From positions 1 to 64,000 of the forward strand of contig DKRQ01000022.1 in the NCBI GenBank assembly GCA_002472275.1: DNA of 64,000 bases. Reading direction: 5' to 3'. A program made the position numbers and the translations under genes. A model generated the notes under the pieces. The model was not told the origin of the DNA. It did no database searches and worked only from the letters and a program-made list of their open reading frames with translations. Every line of letters begins with the position of its first letter. Within the stretch, counting starts at the first letter, position 1. This DNA is from Caryophanales bacterium UBA7278 (GTDB lineage Bacteria > Bacillota_I > Bacilli_A > RFN20 > CAG-826). This document shows, in pieces, positions 42,978-50,529 of this stretch.

Positions 42978-42983
42978 TAGAAT
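42978..42983 (+). promoter_or_regulatory. -10 box TAGAAT six bases before parA
   Basis: Only ACTTTT separates the box from the ATG and there is no ribosome site, so the parA transcript from this promoter would be leaderless. Confidence 0.5.
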
Positions 42984-42989
42984 ACTTTT

Positions 42990-43763
42990 ATGACCAAAAT
43001 CATCGCCATCGCCAATCAAAAGGGCGGGGTCGGCAAAACAACGACCGCCATCAACCTCGCCGCCGCCTTGTCCCACTTTAAGCGCAGGGTCCTTTTGATC
43101 GACATGGATCCCCAAGGCAACGCGGGTAGGGGACTTGGGGTCGATATCTCCCTCGTGAAAGAGACGGTCTTCGAATGCCTTTTTGAAGGGATGTCCTTAG
43201 AAAACGCGATCATCCATACCCCTTTCGATGGACTGGATTTGATTCCTTCCAATCTTAGGCTCGCTTCTTTGGAAGCCTCTTTGTTCAAAACCCCGACCGA
43301 GCACCCTTTCTCCCTCCTAAAGGGCCTATTGGATGCCTCCTCGATTTCCTATGACTACATCATCTTGGATTGCCCGCCTTCGCTAGGCCTTCTTTCCCTT
43401 AACGCCTTGGTGGCGGCCACCTCGGTCATCATCCCCGTCCAATGCGAATACTTCGCGATGGAGGCCGTGGCCGCGGTCCTATCGACCATCTCCAATGTGC
43501 AAAACGAATATAACCATAGCCTCAAGATCGAGGGGTTCCTCCTTACGATGTACGACGCAAGGACCCAACTTGGCACCGAGATTTCCTCCGAGGTCAGGAA
43601 GCTTTTCAAGGAAAACACTTTCCTCGTCTCCATTCCCAGGAACCAATCCGTCTCCGAATCGCAGGCCAGGCAAATGCCCGTGACGAGCTTTAGGCCCTCC
43701 AGTTCTGGGTCCCTCGCCTATTTCTCCCTCGCCAGGGAAGTGATGGACCATGAAGAAAGATAG
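42990..43763 (+). CDS. parA: Chromosome partitioning ATPase ParA (Soj)
   Basis: A deviant Walker ATPase that positions ParB-origin complexes. 257 residues beginning MTKIIAIANQKGGVGKTTTAINLA (deviant Walker A KGGVGKTT), with IDMDPQGNAG and YIILDCPPSLGLLS. Cotranscribed with parB, whose start lies inside its last codons. Confidence 0.96.
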   Translation: MTKIIAIANQKGGVGKTTTAINLAAALSHFKRRVLLIDMDPQGNAGRGLGVDISLVKETVFECLFEGMSLENAIIHTPFDGLDLIPSNLRLASLEASLFKTPTEHPFSLLKGLLDASSISYDYIILDCPPSLGLLSLNALVAATSVIIPVQCEYFAMEAVAAVLSTISNVQNEYNHSLKIEGFLLTMYDARTQLGTEISSEVRKLFKENTFLVSIPRNQSVSESQARQMPVTSFRPSSSGSLAYFSLAREVMDHEER

Positions 43764-44601
43764 AATCCTTTCCTCCACCTTATCCGATCTCGTCGGCAAG
43801 TATTTTCAGCAAGACGTCATCGCCGAGATGGAGAAGCGTTATCAAAGCGCTCCCGCAAGGCTCATCCCCATTACCCAAATCGACGACACCGAATTCGTCA
43901 AAGAGGTCGTTCTTCCCGAAGCCACGATCGAGTATTTCGCTTCTGGGCTTAGGGAGCGCGGTTTCTATAACCCCCTCGCCGTCAGGAAGAAAGCCGACGG
44001 ACGTTATGAAATCATCCTCGGCAGGAAGAGGTTCTTCGGCGCGAAAAGGGCCGGCATCCTCTCCCTTCCCTGCGTCATCGTCGATTGCTCCGAGGAAGAA
44101 GAGCTATTGATGCTTCTTGCCGATACCCGTGACCAAAGGGAAGGCAACGTCGTCGAGATGGCGTTGCTTTGCGAGGAACTAAGGAAGCGTTATGGCTACA
44201 CTCAGAAGACCCTCGCCGAACTCAGCCACCAGTCCCGTTGCCAAATCGCCAATACGGTCCGCATCCTCCGCCTCCCCCAAGAGGCAATCGATAAGCTTTG
44301 CCTAGGCGAGCTTTCCTATGGTCACGCCAAAGCCATCGCCTCCTTGCCCGAGCCCAAGATGAGGGAAGTCCTCGAACGCATCGAGAAGGAAAACCTTTCT
44401 GTCAGGGAATGCGAATCCTTGGTAAGGACGATTGGAAAACAGGGCAAAGAAGAAGGCGAAAGCCTAGGAAAAAGAGTGGGCGAATCCGTGGGGGCCGAGG
44501 TGTCGGTCCGTCGCGGATCCCCTGAGGTGAGCCTGCGCTTTGATAGCGTCGAAAAGCGCGACGAATTCCTGGCCTATTTGGAATCAAATTTCAAAAAATA
44601 A
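43750..44601 (+). CDS. parB: Chromosome partitioning protein ParB (Spo0J/Noc family)
   Basis: A CTP-dependent DNA clamp that loads at parS. In 283 residues: N-terminal CTPase region with GRKRFFGAKRAG (the GERR-type motif) and DTRDQREGN (in place of ENLQR), helix-turn-helix TLAELSHQSRCQIANTVRILRLP, and a charged linker. The first 25 residues differ from Spo0J. Noc is the close paralogue, and sequence alone does not fully separate the two. Only one par-type gene is present here. Confidence 0.93.
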   Translation: MKKDRILSSTLSDLVGKYFQQDVIAEMEKRYQSAPARLIPITQIDDTEFVKEVVLPEATIEYFASGLRERGFYNPLAVRKKADGRYEIILGRKRFFGAKRAGILSLPCVIVDCSEEEELLMLLADTRDQREGNVVEMALLCEELRKRYGYTQKTLAELSHQSRCQIANTVRILRLPQEAIDKLCLGELSYGHAKAIASLPEPKMREVLERIEKENLSVRECESLVRTIGKQGKEEGESLGKRVGESVGAEVSVRRGSPEVSLRFDSVEKRDEFLAYLESNFKK

Positions 44602-44643
44602 CCCCAATTTGCGGGGATAATCGATGTTCCCAAAGCGTTTTTG

Positions 44644-44671
44644 TTGTTTTTGCCGTGGACCTATCTATAAT
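44644..44671 (+). promoter_or_regulatory. Promoter of the FMN riboswitch-ribU transcript
   Basis: TTGTTT (44644-44649), 16-base spacer, TATAAT (44666-44671). The expected start, near 44678, coincides with the first base of the aptamer. Confidence 0.75.
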
Positions 44672-44677
44672 GAGGTC

Positions 44678-44785
44678 GCTTCAGGGCGACGAGAATTACG
44701 TCGACTGGCGGTATAGCCCGCGAGCTCGTTAGAGCACGAACCGGTGAGATTCCGGTGCCAACGGTAAAGTCCGGATGATAGAAGC
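44678..44785 (+). ncRNA. FMN riboswitch (RFN element)
   Basis: The aptamer is recognised by the conserved blocks TGGCGGTATAGCCCGCGAGC, GGTGAGATTCCGGTGCC and AACGGTAAAGTCCGGATGATAGAAG. The closing helix P1 is GCTTC (44678-44682) with GAAGC (44781-44785). It senses FMN and turns the downstream riboflavin transporter off when FMN is plentiful. Confidence 0.95.
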
Positions 44786-44808
44786 CAATTCGATTTGGAT
44801 TCTTCTCG

Positions 44809-44831
44809 CCCTCTGCACGGAGGGATTTTTT
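44809..44831 (+). terminator. Expression platform: terminator that also covers the ribU ribosome site
   Basis: CCCTC pairs with GAGGG (44809-44824), followed by A and six T (826-831), and the next base is the A of the ribU ATG. The 3' arm GGAGGG is the only ribosome site. One hairpin can therefore stop transcription and hide the start. Confidence 0.8.
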
Positions 44832-45554
44832 ATGGAATGGACTAGGGCCGTGGCAATCGGATTGCTCTTCATTCTTTTCGTCGCGACGATCAGACTTCTT
44901 GGCGATTTCTCGCCGCAAGACAAGCCTAACCGCATCCGCTTCATGAGCCGCATCGGCGTCTTCGGCGCGATGGCGGCCATCCTCTACGCGGTGCCCGTGT
45001 TCAAATTCCCCGTTCCCTTCTTTCCCTCATTCCTAGAATTCCATTTCGATGAGATCCCCGCCTTCATCGCGGGCTTTGCCTATGGTCCTTTCGCGGGCTT
45101 CTCGGTCGTCGCCCTCAAGACGGTTTTGAAGCTCATGTTCGACGGGACCCGCACGATGTTCGTCGGCGAGCTCACCGACCTCGTCCTCTCCTCGGTTTAC
45201 GTCGTGGTCGCCGCGATCGTCTATCAAAAGAAGAGGACCCTCAAAGGCGCGGGCTTAGGTTTCTTGATTGCCACCGCGATCCAAATCGTCGCTGCGATGG
45301 TCCTCAACGTCTACGTCATCATTCCCTTCTATACCCATGCGATGGGATATCTGCCGGAAGACCTCCTCTATCTCATGACCAAGGCGGTCCCCGCGATCAA
45401 AGACGTCGGTTGGAGCTATGCCCTATTGGCCGTCTTGCCCTTCAACGCGATGAAGGACGGCATCGTCATCGTCGTGACCTTCCTGGTCTACCGCTCGGTG
45501 CACAAACTATTCCGAATCGACGCGCCAAGGCGCAAAAAAAGAACGGGTCGCTAG
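44832..45554 (+). CDS. ribU: ECF riboflavin transporter S component RibU
   Basis: The substrate-binding membrane subunit of an energy-coupling-factor riboflavin importer. 240 residues with about six membrane segments, including the family region ILYAVPVFKFPVPFFPSFLEFHFDEIPAFIAGFAYGP. The riboswitch in front confirms flavin as the substrate. The start at 44832 follows the hairpin. A longer frame from 44775 begins inside the riboswitch and is rejected. The EcfA/EcfT energising module is not in this window. The stop codon lies inside the downstream terminator. Confidence 0.95.
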   Translation: MEWTRAVAIGLLFILFVATIRLLGDFSPQDKPNRIRFMSRIGVFGAMAAILYAVPVFKFPVPFFPSFLEFHFDEIPAFIAGFAYGPFAGFSVVALKTVLKLMFDGTRTMFVGELTDLVLSSVYVVVAAIVYQKKRTLKGAGLGFLIATAIQIVAAMVLNVYVIIPFYTHAMGYLPEDLLYLMTKAVPAIKDVGWSYALLAVLPFNAMKDGIVIVVTFLVYRSVHKLFRIDAPRRKKRTGR

Positions 45555-45569
45555 GACACCGTTCTTTTT
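45537..45569. terminator. Bidirectional terminator between ribU and ferredoxin
   Basis: AAAGAACGG pairs with CCGTTCTTT. An A-run is on the left and TTTTTC on the right. It overlaps the last codons of ribU. Confidence 0.85.
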
Positions 45570-45579
45570 CGCTAATCTC

Positions 45580-45762
45580 TTATTCCTCGCTGATGGCTTG
45601 GACGGGGCAGTTGGCGATCGCGTCTTCGACGTCGGCGTCATCACCTTCGGCGACGACTTCGGCCTTGCCTTCATCGTTGAAGGCGAAGATGTCGGAGTGG
45701 CTGCCGATGCAGAGACCGCAGCCGATGCAAGCTTCGGTGTCAACTTTGGCTTTCTTGGGCAT
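45580..45762 (-). CDS. fer: Single-cluster [4Fe-4S] ferredoxin
   Basis: A 60-residue electron carrier. Four cysteines (12, 15, 18 in CIGCGLC and 52 in CPVQAI) can bind one [4Fe-4S] cluster, and the rest is acidic, as in Bacillus-type ferredoxins. The ATG at 45762 follows GGAGGAAAATCCA. It is monocistronic and convergent with ribU. Confidence 0.94.
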   Translation of the reverse strand: MPKKAKVDTEACIGCGLCIGSHSDIFAFNDEGKAEVVAEGDDADVEDAIANCPVQAISEE

Positions 45763-45876
45763 TGGATTTTCCTCCCTGCGGTGATTATAGGTTAGCAATC
45801 CAAACATTACAACCCAACGAAAAATTAGAGGGGGCGGTGATTGTTATTGTCAATTCCCTTAACCGCTTTTAGCGGA

Positions 45877-45882
45877 TAAAAT
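45877..45882 (+). promoter_or_regulatory. -10 box TAAAAT seven bases before the small membrane protein gene
   Basis: No ribosome site between box and start. A CCGCTTTTAGCGG hairpin (45863-45875) ends directly upstream of the box. Confidence 0.45.
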
Positions 45883-45889
45883 ACCTGCG

Positions 45890-46192
45890 ATGGAGTCGAG
45901 GAAGGAACGTTACGCGAAATATAGGCAGGACATCCGCGACACCGCGGAGGACGCCCCTTTTTTCCATAAGCCGGCGCCCCATGATTCCGCCGCGCTCCTA
46001 AGTGCGGCACCAGCCGAATCGCTTTCCCCGTTTTTACCCGATGCCATCTCGGCTTCCGAGTCCGACCGCGTGCCTCCCTATCAGGTCTATTTGAGACATC
46101 GCCAGACCATGATGCTCGTCAAGACCATCGTGTTCGTCGCCTTAGCCGTTTTCTTCGCCATTTGGGCGTACCTACTCACCAGGAGGGCATGA
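45890..46192 (+). CDS. Small tail-anchored protein upstream of cmk
   Basis: A 100-residue protein of unknown function. It has a charged N-terminal part, a Pro/Ala/Ser-rich middle (about 25-65), and one membrane segment at the C-terminus (about 73-95) followed by Arg-Arg. It lies one base from the cmk start, so it is cotranscribed with cmk and der. No homologue is recognised. Confidence 0.65.
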   Translation: MESRKERYAKYRQDIRDTAEDAPFFHKPAPHDSAALLSAAPAESLSPFLPDAISASESDRVPPYQVYLRHRQTMMLVKTIVFVALAVFFAIWAYLLTRRA

Positions 46193-46193
46193 C

Positions 46194-46874
46194 ATGAAGA
46201 ACATCGCGATCGCCATCGACGGACCCGCCGCCGCGGGGAAAAGCACCGTCGCCAAAATCGTCGCCAATGACTTAGGCTTTACCTACATCGACACCGGCGC
46301 CATGTACCGCGCCTTCACCTGGATCGTCATGGAAAAGGGGCTCGATCCCGAAAACGAGGAAGCCTCCTGCTCAATCATCCCCGAGGTTACCATCTCTTTA
46401 GAAGAAGATGGAAGGGTCATCTGCAACGGACATGACGTCACCAAAGCCATCCGCGAACCCCGCGTCTCCTCTAACGTCTCCTATATCGCTTCCTATCCCA
46501 AGATCCGTCTCGCCCTCGTCGATATGCAAAGGGCGATGGCCAAAAGCAAATCCGTCGTCATGGACGGCAGGGACATCGGCACCTACGTTTTGCCTGATGC
46601 CGAGGTAAAGATCTTCCAGATCGCCTCCGTCGAATGCCGGGCGAAACGCCGTTACGAGGAAAACGTCTCCAAGGGCATCCCGACTTCTTATGAAGACGTC
46701 GTCGCGGACGTCGAAAAACGCGATTACATCGATTCCCATAGGGCCTTCGCGCCTTTGAAACCCGCGGCCGATTCGGTCGAACTCGACACTTCCCCGATGT
46801 CCATCATGGAAGTCGTCAGGGCCATTGAGGAAATCGTGAAGCAAAAGACCGGTTTGGAGGTTGCATGCCGCTAG
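46194..46874 (+). CDS. cmk: Cytidylate kinase
   Basis: Phosphorylates CMP and dCMP to the diphosphates. In 226 residues: P-loop DGPAAAGKST, the substrate region FTYIDTGAMYRAFTW, and VVMDGRDIGTYVLPDAEVK. Overlaps der by 10 bases, matching the cmk-der order of Bacillota (rpsA/ypfD, which often lies between, is absent). Confidence 0.96.
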   Translation: MKNIAIAIDGPAAAGKSTVAKIVANDLGFTYIDTGAMYRAFTWIVMEKGLDPENEEASCSIIPEVTISLEEDGRVICNGHDVTKAIREPRVSSNVSYIASYPKIRLALVDMQRAMAKSKSVVMDGRDIGTYVLPDAEVKIFQIASVECRAKRRYEENVSKGIPTSYEDVVADVEKRDYIDSHRAFAPLKPAADSVELDTSPMSIMEVVRAIEEIVKQKTGLEVACR

Positions 46875-48169
46875 GGCTAGTTGCTTTGGTCGGCGCCCCG
46901 AACGTGGGCAAATCCACGCTATTCAACCGTATGGTTGGGTCGCGTCTTTCGATCGTGGAGGACACCCCGGGCATCACCCGCGACCGCCTCTATGGCACGG
47001 GCGAATGGCTCACCAAGAAGTTCCGCCTCGTCGATACAGGCGGCATCGAAATCAAGAAGGCGCCTTTCCAAACCGAAATCAGGGCGCAGGCCCAGATCGC
47101 GATGGAGGAGGCCGACGTCATCCTTTTCGTCGTCGATGGCAAGACGGGGCTTTCTGGCGATGACCAAGCCGTCGCCAAGATGCTCTACCGTTCCAATAAG
47201 CCCGTTATCTTGGTCGTCAACAAAATCGACAACATCGAGCACGTCTCCGACGCGAGCGAATTCTACGCGCTTGGCCTAGGCGAGCCCATGATCGTTTCGG
47301 GCTCCCATGGCATTGGCCTAGGCGACCTTCTCGACAAGATCGTCTCCCTTCTCCCTGAAACCGAGGAAAAGCAATACGAGGACGCGATCACCTTCTCCTT
47401 CATCGGCCGTCCTAACGTCGGCAAGAGTTCTTTGACCAACCGCCTTCTAAAAGAAGATAGGGTCATAGTCAAGGACATCGCCGGGACGACGAGAGATTCC
47501 ATCGACACCCCATTTAGCTGCGAGGAAGGGAATTTCGTCGCGATCGACACGGCGGGCCTAGTAAAAAAAGGCCGTATTTACGAAGCGGTCGACAAGTATG
47601 CGGCGTTACGCGCCCTCGCGGCCATCGACCGCAGCCAAATCGCGGTCATGGTCATCGATGCCTCCGTCGGGGTCATCGAGCAGGACACCCACGTCGCGGG
47701 CTATGCCTATGAGGAAAAGAAGGGCATCGTCCTCGTCGTCAACAAATGGGACCTCGCCCCCAAGGGTCTGCAGCAGCAGGATTTCGAAGCGGACCTCCGC
47801 AAAAGGTTCAAGTTCCTCGATTTCGCCGAGGTCATCTTCGTCTCGGCCGAAACCGGCAGGGGGGTCGAGAAGATCCTTCCCGCGATTAAGAGGGCCTTCG
47901 AAGGCTGCAACCGCCGCATCCCGACCTCGATCCTCAATTCGATCATCCAGGATGCCCAGGCCATGAACCCGACCCCCGAATTCAACCATGGGCGTCTCAA
48001 GATCATGTTCTCCTCGCAGGTCGCGGTGAACCCGCCGACTTTCGTCATGTTCTGCAACGATCCTAACTTCGCCCACTTCTCCTATACGCGTTATTTGGAG
48101 AACAGGTTAAGGGATTCCTTTGATTTCTCAGGTACCCCGATTTCAATAGTTTATAGGCAGAAAAAGTAG
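46865..48169 (+). CDS. der: Ribosome biogenesis GTPase Der (EngA)
   Basis: A double-GTPase needed for 50S subunit assembly. In 434 residues, two G domains: GAPNVGKST with DTGGI and NKID, then GRPNVGKSS with DTAGL and NKWD. A C-terminal KH-like domain begins at about 345. Ribosome site GGAGG inside the end of cmk. Confidence 0.97.
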   Translation: MPLGLVALVGAPNVGKSTLFNRMVGSRLSIVEDTPGITRDRLYGTGEWLTKKFRLVDTGGIEIKKAPFQTEIRAQAQIAMEEADVILFVVDGKTGLSGDDQAVAKMLYRSNKPVILVVNKIDNIEHVSDASEFYALGLGEPMIVSGSHGIGLGDLLDKIVSLLPETEEKQYEDAITFSFIGRPNVGKSSLTNRLLKEDRVIVKDIAGTTRDSIDTPFSCEEGNFVAIDTAGLVKKGRIYEAVDKYAALRALAAIDRSQIAVMVIDASVGVIEQDTHVAGYAYEEKKGIVLVVNKWDLAPKGLQQQDFEADLRKRFKFLDFAEVIFVSAETGRGVEKILPAIKRAFEGCNRRIPTSILNSIIQDAQAMNPTPEFNHGRLKIMFSSQVAVNPPTFVMFCNDPNFAHFSYTRYLENRLRDSFDFSGTPISIVYRQKK

Positions 48170-48288
48170 AACTACTTTTGGTAAAAAGAGACAGATAACG
48201 AAGTCAATGTCCGCACAAGGGTGTTGAAATTTATTCGATGCCATGCTAGTTTATAGAAACCAAGCAGCACATAAGGAGGAGTCAATCC

Positions 48289-48561
48289 ATGAACAAAGCT
48301 GAACTAATCCAAGCCGCCGCCGTCAAAGCCGAAGTCTCCCTCAGGGATGCGGGCGCCGTCGTCCAAGCCGTCCTCGATGCCATTGAGGAATCCTTACTCA
48401 AGGGTGAAGAAGTCAAAATCTCTGGTTTTGGCATCTTCGAGAAGAAGGAAAGGGCCGGCCGCGTCGGCACCAATCCCTCGACTGGCGAGAAGATCAACAT
48501 CCCCGCTTCCAAGTCGATTTCCTTCAAGCCTTCCAAAAACCTCAAAGAGAAGCTTCAATAA
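48289..48561 (+). CDS. hup: DNA-binding protein HU
   Basis: A 90-residue histone-like protein that bends and compacts DNA. Typical MNKAELIQAAAVKAEVS, GFGIFEKKERAGRVGTNPSTGE and KSISFKPSKNLKEKL. The arm reads RVGTNPSTG where RxGRNPxTG is common. The 119-base upstream gap holds AAGGAGGA and probably a promoter near 48224-48257 that I cannot fix. Confidence 0.96.
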   Translation: MNKAELIQAAAVKAEVSLRDAGAVVQAVLDAIEESLLKGEEVKISGFGIFEKKERAGRVGTNPSTGEKINIPASKSISFKPSKNLKEKLQ

Positions 48562-48581
48562 GGCGTCGCAATTCGACGAAT

Positions 48582-48606
48582 AGGCCTCCTCGTCGGGGCC
48601 TTTTTT
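48582..48606 (+). terminator. Intrinsic terminator after hup
   Basis: AGGCCTCC with GGGGCCT and TTTTTT. The T-run merges into the promoter of the next gene. Confidence 0.85.
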
Positions 48607-48611
48607 CGTGC

Positions 48612-48617
48612 TATCAT
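48612..48617 (+). promoter_or_regulatory. -10 box TATCAT six bases before the tRNA nucleotidyltransferase start
   Basis: Second copy of the 23-base promoter block found at 24098-24120. No ribosome site. Confidence 0.55.
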
Positions 48618-48623
48618 TTCCTC

Positions 48624-49226
48624 ATGCTGCCCAAAGCCTTCTTAGAATACGCAAAACGGTTCGAGCAAAATGGCTTTTCCCTCTATATGGTTGGGGGTAG
48701 CAGCAGGGATTATCTTCTTGGTCTGCCTTCCCTGGACCTGGACCTCGTCACGGACGCTAAGCCCGAGCAGGTCGCCAAGATGGTCGAGGGCTTAGACATG
48801 ACTTTCGCCCGCTTCGGTTCGGTGAAGAAAATGGAAGAGGACCTCGAAATCGACTTCACGACGATGAGGAGGGAAGGAGAATATAAGGATCACCGGCACC
48901 CTTCCCACATCGAATTCATCGATTCGATGGAGGAGGATTCGCTCCGCCGCGACTTCACGGTCAACGCCCTCTATATCGATGCCAAAGGGAAGGTCCATGA
49001 TTTCCATGATGGCCTAATCGATTTGGCAAAGAAGCAAATCCGCTTCATCGGCGACCCCAAAAAACGCATTGAGGAAGACCCGTTAAGAATCCTCCGCGCG
49101 GAACGCTTCGCCAAGCGGCTAGGATTTGAAATCGAGGAATCTTCAAAGAAGGCGATGGAGGAGAATCGGGGGCTCCTAACGAAACTCAATCCCGAGAAAG
49201 TGAAACTAGAAAAGCTAAAGGAGTAG
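48624..49226 (+). CDS. cca: Very short class II tRNA nucleotidyltransferase/poly(A) polymerase-type protein
   Basis: A 200-residue protein holding only the head and start of the neck of a CCA-adding enzyme or poly(A) polymerase. Seen: MVGGSSRDYLLG, the metal-binding LDLDLVTDA, SLRRDFTVNALYID, and the neck EEDPLRILRAERFAKRLGF. Normal class II enzymes have about 390 residues or more, so the body and tail that hold tRNA are missing. The gene ends cleanly (LKE then stop), 3 bases before dnaD, with no remnant downstream. It may be a minimal enzyme, a partner of a second gene elsewhere, or a decayed copy. Confidence 0.85.
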   Translation: MLPKAFLEYAKRFEQNGFSLYMVGGSSRDYLLGLPSLDLDLVTDAKPEQVAKMVEGLDMTFARFGSVKKMEEDLEIDFTTMRREGEYKDHRHPSHIEFIDSMEEDSLRRDFTVNALYIDAKGKVHDFHDGLIDLAKKQIRFIGDPKKRIEEDPLRILRAERFAKRLGFEIEESSKKAMEENRGLLTKLNPEKVKLEKLKE

Positions 49227-49229
49227 ACA

Positions 49230-49889
49230 ATGGTCAACCCACAGTTATCGATGGACGCGGTCGATTTCCGTTACATCCTCCTCGACACATATAAGAAGCT
49301 CGGTATCTCCGAGACCGAACTCGCCGTCATCTTGATGGTGGATCATCTCCTTCGTCAGGAGAACACCTTCATCACCGCCGACCTCCTTTCCCTCAAGATG
49401 AGCATGAAGACCAAGGAAATCGACGCGATTTTGGCAACCCTTGTAAAAAAGGAATACATCTCCTATGACGTTTCCCCCGAGGGTATGAGAACCTCCCTTG
49501 AACCCCTCAAAAGGAAGCTATACAACCAGTTCCAACTCGAGATGGCCAAGAACTCGGAGAACCTTCTTTCCGCTCAAAGAGCGGAGACCCTTACCCGTCT
49601 TTATGGCTACTTCGAGAAAAGGCTCAAGAGAACCCTGTCTCCTCTAGAAAACGATTTGATTTCCTCCTGGCTTGACGATGGCTATGAGGAAGAAGACATC
49701 CAAGGGGCCCTTGAGGAAGCCCTCTTCAATAACCGCCGCTCGATGAAATCGGTGGACAAGATGCTTCGCACCGGAAGGCGCAGGAGCGACATCGAAAAGG
49801 AAGGCTATTCCGGGGTCAACGACACCTGGGACAAAGACATCGAGAAGACGATCGAAATCGCCAAAACCAAGTGGATCGAGGATGAATAA
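49230..49889 (+). CDS. dnaD: DNA replication initiation protein DnaD
   Basis: Helps load the replicative helicase. 219 residues with the N-terminal winged-helix domain (about 10-95) and the C-terminal DnaB_2 domain ending in LDDGYEEEDIQGALEEALFN and SVDKMLRTGRR. Followed by nth with an 8-base overlap, as in B. subtilis. Confidence 0.93.
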   Translation: MVNPQLSMDAVDFRYILLDTYKKLGISETELAVILMVDHLLRQENTFITADLLSLKMSMKTKEIDAILATLVKKEYISYDVSPEGMRTSLEPLKRKLYNQFQLEMAKNSENLLSAQRAETLTRLYGYFEKRLKRTLSPLENDLISSWLDDGYEEEDIQGALEEALFNNRRSMKSVDKMLRTGRRRSDIEKEGYSGVNDTWDKDIEKTIEIAKTKWIEDE

Positions 49890-50529
49890 GAAGGAAAGTG
49901 ACGTCATCGCCTTCATGGCCAAGCGCTTCCCCGACGCGAAATGCGCCTTGGTTTTCTCTAATCCCTATGAGTGCGTCTGCGCGGTGATGCTCTCGGCCCA
50001 GACGACCGACAAAAGCGTGAATCTCGTCACCCCTAAACTATTCGAAGCCTATCCGAATCCGTCTTCTTTGGCCAAAGCCAATCTAGAGGACGTCGAGACC
50101 ATCATCAAAAGCCTCGGCCTATATAAGAACAAAGCCAAGAACCTCATCGCGATGGCGAAGGTTTTGGTCGATGAACATGGGGGCGAGGTGCCTTCTAGGA
50201 AAGAGGACTTGGTTTCCCTTCCTGGGGTAGGGGTCAAAACCGCGAACGTCGTCGGCGCCGAATGCTTTGGGACCGCGGCGATCGCCGTCGATACCCATGT
50301 AAGCAGGGTGGCTTCTAGGCTAGGCTATGCCAAAGAAGGGACCGACCCCGTCAAAATCGAGGGGATCCTAGAAAAAAGATTCCCGAAGGAATCCCATATC
50401 AAGTTACATCACCAGCTCATCTGGTTCGGCCGCGAGATCTGCCATGCCCGCAAACCGGATTGCTCCTCCTGCGAGCTAGGCTGCCATTGTCTCTATTTCA
50501 AAAAGGCTTCTTCCAAGACGGGCAAGTAA
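49882..50529 (+). CDS. nth: Endonuclease III
   Basis: DNA glycosylase/AP lyase for oxidised pyrimidines. 215 residues with helix-hairpin-helix LPGVGVKTANVV containing the catalytic Lys, catalytic Asp in AVDTHVSRVASRLG, and the [4Fe-4S] loop C-x6-C-x2-C-x5-C near the end. The 3' end overlaps the convergent recU by 37 bases, so no terminator separates them. Confidence 0.96.
   Translation: MNKKESDVIAFMAKRFPDAKCALVFSNPYECVCAVMLSAQTTDKSVNLVTPKLFEAYPNPSSLAKANLEDVETIIKSLGLYKNKAKNLIAMAKVLVDEHGGEVPSRKEDLVSLPGVGVKTANVVGAECFGTAAIAVDTHVSRVASRLGYAKEGTDPVKIEGILEKRFPKESHIKLHHQLIWFGREICHARKPDCSSCELGCHCLYFKKASSKTGK

Noticed and set aside
44602..44622. CCCC/GGGG hairpin after parB as a terminator
   Set aside because: Four base pairs and no T-run follow, so it is too weak to call.
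44775..44831. Longer ribU start at 44775
   Set aside because: That ATG is part of the conserved GGATGATAGAAG tail of the FMN aptamer. The start at 44832 has the ribosome site and matches RibU length.
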